NCBI GenBank assembly: GCA_934718275.1
Contig: CAKUZD010000001.1
Coordinates: 186,001 to 250,000, forward strand
Reading direction: 5' to 3'
Origin: an uncultured Candidatus Melainabacteria bacterium
GTDB lineage: Bacteria > Cyanobacteriota > Vampirovibrionia > Gastranaerophilales > Gastranaerophilaceae
DNA length: 64,000 nucleotides
This document shows, one piece after another, positions 26,765 through 34,093 of this stretch. A program made the translations under genes and the position numbers. The notes under the pieces were generated by a model that saw nothing but the letters and a program-made list of their open reading frames with translations, searched no databases and was not told where the DNA came from. Every line of letters begins with the position of its first letter. Position 1 is the first letter of the stretch.

Positions 26765-28394
26765 TACTAAGGTACCGACAGAAGAACAACAAAAAATAAT
26801 TGATTATAATGGTAATCTCGCAGTAATTGCTGACCCAGGAAGTGGTAAAACATATACATTAGCTATTAAAATCCAGAAAATATTAGAAAATTTACCAAAC
26901 TATAAGGGGGTTATTGCAATATCATATACTAACAAAGCTAGTGATGAACTAAAGTCAAGGGTATTGTTAGGTGGTATTGATTCCAAGAATTCGTATTTTG
27001 GTACGATTGATAGCTTTTTTTATTCTGAATTAATATTACCATTTTTACCAAGAATTTTAGATATTCAGCTAAATAAAGAAATAGAAACGATTAGATTAAA
27101 AGACATTCAAAAAGATAATGAAAATGATTTTAAAGAATTAGAAAATTTATTACAAACAAAAACTATAAAAGAAATACATTTAAATATTGTTAAAAAATTT
27201 TTGTTGCAGGGTGTATTTTTCTTAGAATTATTTGGTTTAATAGGACTATATACATTCAAAAATTCTAAAACTGCTTCTAAATATTTAAAAGCAAGATATT
27301 CTCATATTATAATTGACGAATATCAAGACTCAGGGATTGAACAGCATCAATTTTTTAAAGAATTAGTTGACTTATCATTAATAGGTATTGCTGTTGGAGA
27401 CATTAATCAATCAATATATAGATGGGCAGGTAAAAATCCTTTGTATCTAAAAGAACTCCAAGAAAACTCAAAATTTAAATCATATCTTCTAACAAAGAAT
27501 CATCGTAGTCATGAAAGTATTGTCGCATATTCTCGAACATTTTTATTGCCACAAGTTGAAATTCCAGAATTAAAAACCAAAAGAGTATATTATAAACAAG
27601 TTCAAGGGAATCAAGAAAATATTGCTAAATGGATAGATATAAATATTGAAAACATAATACAAAAATTTGAAATTAATAAAAAAAGTAGTATTGCTATTTT
27701 AGTAAGAAACAGTCTCTCTGGAAAAATCGTAAATGATACATTAACTACAACTCATAAGTATATAGAAAATACTGAACTTGATACTTGTTCTCAAATATGG
27801 GCAAGACTTTTTTCAGATTTGCTTTTTTATTCATTTGATATGGGTCAATGTGCTTCTAATATAATTGAAAAGTGGACGTTATATGATTTAAATTTATCAT
27901 ACAAAAACCTTCTCAAAGGTTATTTAAATACATTAAAAAGGTTAGATCGGGAAGATTTAAAAGATAACATAAATATTTTTGTAAATATCGCAGAAATACT
28001 TTGTCCAAATAATAAATCTGAAGTTGCTTATAATTGTTTAAAAAAAGTTATAAATGATGAAAATCTTTTAAATTCTTATATACCTGTAAAAGATGATGAA
28101 ATGCAGATTATGACTATACATAAATCAAAAGGGTTAGAATTTGATGTCATATTTCATTTAGATTTATATAAGAGTGTATTGCCAGCGAAACAATCACATA
28201 ATGATACAAAAAAAATGGAAGAAGATAAAAATTTACATTATGTAGGGATTACAAGAGCCAAAAAATGTTGTTTTTTACTGACCTCTACAAAAAATATAGT
28301 AAATTATAAAGGTGAAATGCAAGAATGGAATTCAAATCCATCTGAATTTTTAGAAAAAATAAATCTGATTTCATTAAGGCACAATCTAAAATAA
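26757..28394 (+). CDS. GajB-like UvrD/PcrA superfamily 1 helicase
   Basis: 545 aa from a TTG at 26757 that overlaps the nuclease gene's stop. Walker A ADPGSGKTYT, motif II IIDEYQDS, NHRSHESI (motif IV region), MTIHKSKGLEFDVIF (motif V) and YVGITRAKK (motif VI) are present. Together with the OLD-type gene it forms the two-gene layout of Gabija (GajA nuclease, GajB helicase), an anti-phage system. It is intact even though its partner is frameshifted. Confidence 0.85.
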   Translation: MSNTKVPTEEQQKIIDYNGNLAVIADPGSGKTYTLAIKIQKILENLPNYKGVIAISYTNKASDELKSRVLLGGIDSKNSYFGTIDSFFYSELILPFLPRILDIQLNKEIETIRLKDIQKDNENDFKELENLLQTKTIKEIHLNIVKKFLLQGVFFLELFGLIGLYTFKNSKTASKYLKARYSHIIIDEYQDSGIEQHQFFKELVDLSLIGIAVGDINQSIYRWAGKNPLYLKELQENSKFKSYLLTKNHRSHESIVAYSRTFLLPQVEIPELKTKRVYYKQVQGNQENIAKWIDINIENIIQKFEINKKSSIAILVRNSLSGKIVNDTLTTTHKYIENTELDTCSQIWARLFSDLLFYSFDMGQCASNIIEKWTLYDLNLSYKNLLKGYLNTLKRLDREDLKDNINIFVNIAEILCPNNKSEVAYNCLKKVINDENLLNSYIPVKDDEMQIMTIHKSKGLEFDVIFHLDLYKSVLPAKQSHNDTKKMEEDKNLHYVGITRAKKCCFLLTSTKNIVNYKGEMQEWNSNPSEFLEKINLISLRHNLK

Positions 28395-28428
28395 TAAAAA
28401 TGGTAAAAATTACTAGAACTCTCTTTAT

Positions 28429-28656
28429 TTAGTTGATTTCATTAATAAAAACATACTGAATATCTATATCGATATCAAAAATCTCATAAGTGCCTTTATT
28501 ATCTTTCACCTCGATTGAATCCTCATCTAAATAAATAGTATATTTATCATCAGAGTACCTAACATTGTGTATAGTAACGACAGTAATTCTATAACGCTTG
28601 TAAAAATCCCGTTCTTGATAAGTTTTATATATATTTTTGTATATGTTTAAATCCAT
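28429..28656 (-). CDS. Small acidic hypothetical protein, leaderless
   Basis: 75 aa; N-terminal half Tyr/Lys-rich (YKNIYKTYQERDFYKRY), C-terminal half acidic and strand-rich (DDKYTIYLDEDSIEV). Not recognised. It is divergent from the HigB-like gene, 45 bp away, and a TATAAT lies exactly 6 nt before its ATG on the minus strand, with no space for a ribosome site. Confidence 0.55.
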   Translation of the reverse strand: MDLNIYKNIYKTYQERDFYKRYRITVVTIHNVRYSDDKYTIYLDEDSIEVKDNKGTYEIFDIDIDIQYVFINEIN

Positions 28657-28662
28657 AGCGTT

Positions 28663-28695
28663 ATTATAGCATAATCATTAATTCTATGCTATAAT
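28663..28695. promoter_or_regulatory. Mirrored divergent promoters
   Basis: Perfect 10-bp inverted repeat (28664-28673 with 28685-28694) separated by 11 nt. Each arm carries TGCTATAAT, an extended -10 box, and each TATAAT is exactly 6 nt from an ATG: 28702 on plus and 28656 on minus. So both genes are predicted to make leaderless mRNAs, with the A of ATG at +1. The two elements overlap, which would let one bound protein regulate both. Confidence 0.6.
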
Positions 28696-28701
28696 ACCCA
28701 C

Positions 28702-29064
28702 ATGACAGAACGGACGACAGCATTGGAAGTATATTTTTATGCAACAAGTTCAGGTAATGAGCCTGTTCGTGAATGGTTAAAAGATTTGCCAAAAGAAGAT
28801 ATGCGTACAATCGGCTTTGATATCAAAACCGTTCAATATGGCTATCCAATCGGTATGCCATTAACTCGTGTTCTACATGGTACTGGCGGTCTTGAAGAAG
28901 TTCGTTGCAACATATCAAACGGCATAGCACGAGTTATTTTCTATGTCGAAAACGATACAATGGTGCTTTTACACGCATTTATCAAGAAAACGCAGGAAAC
29001 CCCTAAAAAAGAATTAGATGTTGCAATTAAACGCTACAAAGAGCTTACGAAAAGGACAAAATAA
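28702..29064 (+). CDS. HigB/Gp49-like toxin of the RelE superfamily
   Basis: 120 aa. SGNEPVREWLKDLP near the N-terminus, IGFDIKTVQYGYPIGMP, LEEVRCNISNGIARVIFYV and LLHAFIKKTQETP are the Gp49-like (PF05973-type) pattern. Such proteins are usually mRNA interferases. The usual HTH antitoxin lies downstream but points the opposite way, and the 3' ends overlap by 20 bp. Predicted to be leaderless. Confidence 0.85.
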   Translation: MTERTTALEVYFYATSSGNEPVREWLKDLPKEDMRTIGFDIKTVQYGYPIGMPLTRVLHGTGGLEEVRCNISNGIARVIFYVENDTMVLLHAFIKKTQETPKKELDVAIKRYKELTKRTK

Positions 29065-29329
29065 TTCTTTTACCGAGATATTTAGCAACTTTTTCTATTG
29101 TGTTCAATGTGATTGAAGTGTTTTCAGGGTCTAAAATACGACAGATTGCAGTTCTTGAGGTTTCAAGTTCTTTTGCAAGTCTAGCGACTGACATATTATC
29201 CGCTTTCATTTTTTCTTCTAAAGCGTATGCTATAACTCGTTTTAATGCAACAGTATCTGATTCTTGAAGTAAATCTTGTTCTTCAAGAAAACTATCAAAA
29301 CTTGTGCCTATATGTTTTTTGTCAATCAT
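29045..29329 (-). CDS. HigA-like XRE-family antitoxin
   Basis: 94 aa from ATG at 29329, with AAAGGA 8 nt upstream. Middle: ALKRVIAYALEEKMKADNMSVARLAKELETSRTAICRILDP, shown as an XRE helix-turn-helix with SRTAICRILDPENTS. The N-terminal HIGTSFDSFLEEQ is typical of antitoxins paired with Gp49-like toxins. It is convergent with the toxin gene, so the two are not co-transcribed, which is unusual. Confidence 0.85.
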   Translation of the reverse strand: MIDKKHIGTSFDSFLEEQDLLQESDTVALKRVIAYALEEKMKADNMSVARLAKELETSRTAICRILDPENTSITLNTIEKVAKYLGKRIILSFS

Positions 29330-29369
29330 TGTTTTTAGTCCTTTAATTCTATATTTATATTGTACCAAA

Positions 29370-29763
29370 ATTGGTGCAATTTTTCAACCCTCATATTACA
29401 ATTTTTAAAATTATTATTTTATATAGTTTTTAGTATTACAAAATTACATTTTACCTTTTTAGGCTTGAAATATAATAATAGTGTATATTTCGACTGTAAT
29501 ACTGCGGTAATTATTTGTAATTTTTTTAAACTAAGTAACCATTTTCCCTTATAAATCAATGGTTTACACAGTTCCTTTTAATAATAATATAAAATTATAT
29601 AAAAAGGGTTAAAATATTGAGTTTTAGCTAATTTACAAGATTTTGGGAAGTTTTACACCTTCCAGAATTTATCTGGTTAAACTTTTTATTACTCCTAAAT
29701 ATAAATATATATAAATGTTTCAAAAAATTTAATCAGCTTTAATCTGAAAGGAGCAAAGTTAAA
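29370..29763. other. AT-rich gap without a supported gene
   Basis: About 390 bp. A 64-codon frame on plus lacks a ribosome site and has no recognisable content. The right end holds AAAGGAG for the following gene. Confidence 0.5.
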
Positions 29764-30090
29764 ATGGATTACATAAAAGAATTTACTTCTAAATTACAGG
29801 ATTTGGATAGGTCAAAAAATATTGCAACCGTCTTTGCGGACTTTACAACATTATGTCAGTGTGCACTGTCCCAGCCGTTTTATCGGAATCCGAATATAGA
29901 ACAACGATATCAGAATATAATATGCAATTATACAAAAGAGCAAGCAGATGCATTTAAACATCTTGAATGGTTTAGAGATAATTTTGCAAAAGAGAAATCA
30001 TTTACCGGACTTATTCTATATACCGGTGAACGAACAATGACTTGGTCAAACGGAATGTTTACAGTTCTGATTAATAATTTGTGGGAATAA
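29764..30090 (+). CDS. Short hypothetical protein, maybe a truncated methyltransferase N-terminus
   Basis: 108 aa with AAAGGAG upstream. The first 65 residues (VFADFTTLCQCALSQPF, then IICNYTKEQADAF) resemble, from memory, the N-terminal helical part of element-borne N6-adenine DNA methyltransferases. The catalytic domain is absent; instead the chain ends at FTVLINNLWE. It may be a stand-alone small protein or the leftover of a longer gene. Confidence 0.45.
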   Translation: MDYIKEFTSKLQDLDRSKNIATVFADFTTLCQCALSQPFYRNPNIEQRYQNIICNYTKEQADAFKHLEWFRDNFAKEKSFTGLILYTGERTMTWSNGMFTVLINNLWE

Positions 30091-30529
30091 TGATAATTCT
30101 CCTTTTGTCACTGTTCACGCGAATTTTAAGATAATTGGAGTGGAAACTTATGCAATTAGACTTTAACACACCTACAAACTCGCGTCAGCGGCCTCTCTGC
30201 GAATATTTTGTTATAGTAACAGGATAAAGATTTTATTGGAACAAGATTCAAAGCTGTTTGGAATATTCCACATTAATGCCAGAATTTTGCCACAAAGTTA
30301 GTTTAAACTTCGTTAGCTTAGTTTTCCCTCCGGCATAAATTTTTGTTTTAAAAACAAATATTAATTGCCGTAGTTCTGTTTTGAAATAGTTTGTTTTTAG
30401 ACTCTAAAATGGTAAATGAGTTCATTTCTCAAAGAAACCTACCGGAAAATTGTTTTGGCTAGAAATGTAAAAACATACTTGTTTTTAATGGTTGAAAAAA
30501 AATTAGCTTAGAACCTTATAAAAGAAACA
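30091..30529. other. Gene-free region
   Basis: About 440 bp. A short frame (MQLDFNTPTNSRQ, stopping after about 25 codons) follows a GGAG near 30138. Nothing longer is open. No tRNA, repeat or promoter of note recognised. Confidence 0.5.
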
Positions 30530-30530
30530 C

Positions 30531-30583
30531 CCCACCCAGCACCACACTCCACGTTGCAATAGAGGTGGTGGAATGTGGGTGGG
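30531..30583 (-). terminator. Long hairpin terminator of the double-AAA gene
   Basis: CCCACCC (30531-30537) pairs with GGGTGGG (30577-30583), and CACCAC (30540-30545) with GTGGTG (30565-30570). On the minus strand a T-rich run (TTTCTTTT) follows. It starts 7 nt after the stop of the gene. Confidence 0.7.
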
Positions 30584-30589
30584 CTTTGT

Positions 30590-32575
30590 TTAAAATCCGA
30601 TTGAGTTTTTGAGTTCAGATGATTTTTTAACCTTAACTTCTTCAGACAGCATTTTAGTTATTTCCTCAATTTCTGTGGTTCCCAAGAAATCTACTTTCTT
30701 TTTAACAGTTGCAAAATCACCGGAAGTTAAACCTTTTAGTTGTAAGTTAGAATTTTTAATTCCGAAAAAATAGTCCATAGCAATATTTGCTTGTTTGTGA
30801 GTTAAAAAGTCAAACCTAATCTTAAAAGTAAATCTTCTCAAGCTTGCTTCGTCTAAGGTATCTAAAAGGTTAGTTGTGCAAATGAACGGGTACTCAGCAG
30901 CTTCCATCTGAGTCAGCATTTCATTGACTTGAGCAACTTCCCAACTTCTTACTGCATTATTCCTATCTTGCAAGAAAGTATCAGCTTCGTCAAATATTAG
31001 CATAGCTTTTTTAGACTTTGCCTCACTAAAAGCTGCTGCAATATTTTGTTCTGTTTCACCAACATACGGAGAAATCAAATCACTTGCACGTTTTAGCAAG
31101 ACTTCTATTCCAAGTTGTTCTGCTAAATATCTTGCATAAGAGCTTTTTGACGTTCCGGGTTCACCGTAAAGACACATTGAAAAGTTGAGTTTATTAGAAG
31201 ATTTAATCTTTTCAGTCAGGGCATTAATATCCATATTGGCATTGATTAAATTGACATTGTAATCTCCCATACTTTTCTTCGGCTCTTGTTTCACAACCTT
31301 TTTCTTATCCACAACCCTCGCAACATTTTCAATAAGTTCCTCAAAATCGTCAACAGAACCGTTAATCATTTTTGTTGTTTTTACGGCATTATTGATTAGT
31401 GCAGGTGGAATGTCATAATTTTTGTTTAACTCTTCAACTTTTTCTTTTGATACAGTTAATTCATTCTTTTTTAGCACTCTGTTCCAAATATTCAATCTTG
31501 AATCTTCGGAAAGTTTTTCAAACTCGATACAGTAAGTCATTCTTCTTAAAAATGCAGGATCAACGTCATAAATATTATTAGTAGTCCAAATTACGGGAAC
31601 GGGAGTTGTTTCAATAATTTTGTTCAAGTAGCCTTTTGAAGCAGTGCCATCAGAACCAAATCCACGATTTAAGACATCTTCAGCTTCATCGAAAAGAATA
31701 CAAGCGTTACCAATTCGGGATAATATTTGCTGTTTTGCATACAAATCAGCTAATCTCTCGGTTCTTTTCGCTTCTTCGCCATAAGAATCCTCTGTTTTTA
31801 CTGCATACAATGGAACACTAGAAACATTTGCAATAAGTCTTGAAAACTCACTTTTACCTGTTCCAACGTGTCCATGCAAAAGTATATTCACACCTTTAGC
31901 CTTTGTTTTAACGGCTGATTTTAGAATTTTTAAAACTTTTTCTTGTTTGTCCTTAATATGTGAAAAATCGTTTAATGTAAGAGTAGATTTTTCAGGTTCT
32001 CCTAAAAGTGTAGAGGTTATCTTTTCAACCGTATTACAGTTTGGAGAATCAAAGATTTTCAACATATTTGAATTTATAGAAACATTATTTCTTTTAGGGA
32101 TTAGGTTTTTAAAATAGAGACTGTCCAGCAACCTATCTTTCTCTCCGTATCTGATACCAAGATAAAATCTACAAAAATTATCTATCCCGTAACCATACAG
32201 ACAACTGTCAAATTGTGTAAAAACTTTATTCAATTCTTTAACAAGGGCATAAGTAAAAATAGCCATTTCTTTGTCATTCATATTGAAGATTTTTTGAATT
32301 AAGCAAAGGCGTTTTTCAACTGGGGTTTGGATAGGTTTAATTTCTGTTTTAAGTTTCTTGATTACAACTTTCAAATCTTTTACAAAAGCTTTCTTTTCCT
32401 TGATTGTTTCAATTTCCAAACAACCATCGGAATCAAAATTAAAATTGCTTTTCTTAACCCTGAATTTCTCCAAGAAAGAATCAAAGAAACTGTCAAAATT
32501 GTAGGAATTGTAATCAATCTGACAGCAAAGCTTGTCTAAATAGTCCAATAATAAACGTTTTTCAAAATTATTCAT
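30590..32575 (-). CDS. Tandem AAA+ ATPase
   Basis: 661 aa with two AAA+ modules after an about 210-residue helical N-terminal domain. Module 1: Walker A HGHVGTGKSE, Walker B CILFDEAEDV, TTNN, arginine-finger region AFLRRM. Module 2: GEPGTSKSS, AMLIFDEADTF, CTTN, ASLRRF. In module 2 the glycine before the Walker A lysine is Ser. Start ATG at 32575 with GAGGTAA. Similar double-AAA proteins occur in phage-defence islands, but no partner is obvious here; the neighbouring integrase is divergent. Confidence 0.8.
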   Translation of the reverse strand: MNNFEKRLLLDYLDKLCCQIDYNSYNFDSFFDSFLEKFRVKKSNFNFDSDGCLEIETIKEKKAFVKDLKVVIKKLKTEIKPIQTPVEKRLCLIQKIFNMNDKEMAIFTYALVKELNKVFTQFDSCLYGYGIDNFCRFYLGIRYGEKDRLLDSLYFKNLIPKRNNVSINSNMLKIFDSPNCNTVEKITSTLLGEPEKSTLTLNDFSHIKDKQEKVLKILKSAVKTKAKGVNILLHGHVGTGKSEFSRLIANVSSVPLYAVKTEDSYGEEAKRTERLADLYAKQQILSRIGNACILFDEAEDVLNRGFGSDGTASKGYLNKIIETTPVPVIWTTNNIYDVDPAFLRRMTYCIEFEKLSEDSRLNIWNRVLKKNELTVSKEKVEELNKNYDIPPALINNAVKTTKMINGSVDDFEELIENVARVVDKKKVVKQEPKKSMGDYNVNLINANMDINALTEKIKSSNKLNFSMCLYGEPGTSKSSYARYLAEQLGIEVLLKRASDLISPYVGETEQNIAAAFSEAKSKKAMLIFDEADTFLQDRNNAVRSWEVAQVNEMLTQMEAAEYPFICTTNLLDTLDEASLRRFTFKIRFDFLTHKQANIAMDYFFGIKNSNLQLKGLTSGDFATVKKKVDFLGTTEIEEITKMLSEEVKVKKSSELKNSIGF

Positions 32576-32754
32576 AACAAATTACCTCTATTGCATCTAC
32601 AGATTAACGCATCTGGGAAATTTGTCAGGGCCTATGAGGTGATTTTGTTACATTGGGACGCAATTTTTCTAGTTCCTTTATTCCTATACATTTGTACTTC
32701 AAATGTATTTTTTAATTAAAACAAAGGGGAACAGTAGAAAAAAAAGGAGAAGAT

Positions 32755-33297
32755 ATGGCAACAGTAGAACCTATAAGGAATAAAGAAGATATTGTAAAAG
32801 TTGAAAAAGTCTTAGCAGAAATTGGACAGCGAGAATTACTTTTATTTACTATCGGAACAAATTGTGGATTAAGGATTTCAGATATATTGAGGTTAAATGT
32901 CGAAAATGTTAGGAACAAAACACACATACAAATAACTGAACAGAAGACAGGAAAGTTTAAAAAGTTTCCGATTAATTCAAAGTTACAACCGATGTTAAAA
33001 GAGTTTATTAAAGGTAGAAATGGGAAAGAACCACTATTTTTATCTCACTGGGGGCGGAGATTAGATAGAGTTACTGCATATTATTTAATAAGAAATGCTT
33101 GTAAAAAAGCTGGTTTACAAGAGAAAATCGGCACACATTCTATGAGAAAAACTTTTGGTTATCACCATTACCAGAAGTTCAAGGATGTTGTGCTTTTACA
33201 GAAAATCTTTAATCATTCAACTCCTACAGTTACTCTTAGATATATTGGAATAGAGCAAGATGAAATTGATTATTCATATAGTAACTTCATCCTCTAA
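32755..33297 (+). CDS. Small tyrosine recombinase (catalytic domain only)
   Basis: 180 aa. The catalytic set is complete: Arg in CGLRISDIL, Lys in EQKTGKFKKF, His-x-x-Arg in THSMRKTF, His in FNHST and Tyr in TLRYIG. The usual N-terminal core-binding domain is missing, as in the short XerC/D-like recombinases found on some elements. AAGGAG before the ATG. It may resolve or invert DNA of the element or be a relic integrase. Confidence 0.9.
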   Translation: MATVEPIRNKEDIVKVEKVLAEIGQRELLLFTIGTNCGLRISDILRLNVENVRNKTHIQITEQKTGKFKKFPINSKLQPMLKEFIKGRNGKEPLFLSHWGRRLDRVTAYYLIRNACKKAGLQEKIGTHSMRKTFGYHHYQKFKDVVLLQKIFNHSTPTVTLRYIGIEQDEIDYSYSNFIL

Positions 33298-33329
33298 TCC
33301 TTGTTATACTGGGGTTCCCTTTACATTTT

Positions 33330-33369
33330 AATCGTCTTACATTTTCTATAAATTGTAAAGCATTTTAGC
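33330..33369 (+). repeat. 40-bp dyad repeat, copy 1
   Basis: Starts AATCGTCTTACATT and ends TTGTAAAGCATTTTAGC. The first 14 bases and the TTGTAAA segment are identical to copy 2 at 33497-33536. TTACA and TGTAA give it dyad symmetry. Confidence 0.6.
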
Positions 33370-33496
33370 CGAAATCTAACTTATGACTATGGTACCACAA
33401 ATAAAATTAAATTAAATAATGATTAAAAAATGTAAAGGATTGTTCTTTTTACTTAGATTTATATGTCTAAAACTGTTGATTTCATTGAGCTTTAAA

Positions 33497-33536
33497 AATC
33501 GTCTTACATTATATAGATATTGTAAAACGATTTAGC
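33497..33536 (+). repeat. 40-bp dyad repeat, copy 2
   Basis: Nearly self-complementary: AATCGT and TTACA at the left pair with TGTAA and ACGATT at the right. It lies 167 bp from copy 1 and 70 bp before the operon start, suiting a binding site for a dimeric regulator or recombinase. Confidence 0.6.
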
Positions 33537-33605
33537 TAAAAGGTGGTCAATGTAAGTAAATATGTTCTAAGTAATAAATACTACACCATTATCTAGGAGA
33601 TAATA

Positions 33606-34085
33606 ATGCCAAAACCTATAATAAACTCTAATTTTAATCAAGAAACTAATTTTGCAAATAGTCTTTCAATATCACCCAAAACAACATTTGAAAGCCCTGA
33701 ACTAGCTTTTAGGCGAAAAAGAAGTCAACAATATATTGATATTCTTAAAGGGTTTGACATTCTAGGACACAATATTACGCAAGATAAAATTAATTCAATC
33801 ATAAATGCAATTAAGATGGAGCTTCCGGAATTATCTGTGAACGATTTGCCAATCGGGATTGTTGCTAAATGCTATCTTGGTAAACCTTATGAGGTACATA
33901 CCCTTTCACTTATTGGCGGAATGATTATTGAACATTATAAGCAAGGGCAAGCTTTACCTGAAGATTTAGAAAAAGCTAGAACACTTGCAAACAATGAGAA
34001 TTACGCATTTATTGAAGTTTATAAAACAAAACTAATTGCAATAAAAGAAGATGGAACAGCATCTATTATAAATGATAAAGATTAG
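33606..34085 (+). CDS. Hypothetical protein, first gene of the Ycf46-like operon
   Basis: 159 aa, no membrane segment. The first 40 residues are polar and probably disordered (INSNFNQETNFANSLSISPK), then a helical domain (QYIDILKGFDILGHN) and a C-terminal strand pair (YAFIEVYKTKLIAIKEDG). Not recognised. The stop is 8 bp before the next ATG with AGGAGG between, so it is in the same operon. Confidence 0.7.
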   Translation: MPKPIINSNFNQETNFANSLSISPKTTFESPELAFRRKRSQQYIDILKGFDILGHNITQDKINSIINAIKMELPELSVNDLPIGIVAKCYLGKPYEVHTLSLIGGMIIEHYKQGQALPEDLEKARTLANNENYAFIEVYKTKLIAIKEDGTASIINDKD

Positions 34086-34093
34086 GAGGCAAA

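Larger units (their letters stand above)
33298..33605. promoter_or_regulatory. Control region of the Ycf46-like operon
   Basis: 308 bp with no gene. It holds two 40-bp repeats (listed separately) and further TTACA/TGTAA half sites near 33320, 33430 and 33550. The operon's ATG at 33606 follows an AGGAG. Confidence 0.5.

Noticed and set aside
33330..33536. CRISPR mini-array
   Set aside because: Only two imperfect copies 167 bp apart with internal dyad symmetry, better explained as binding sites.
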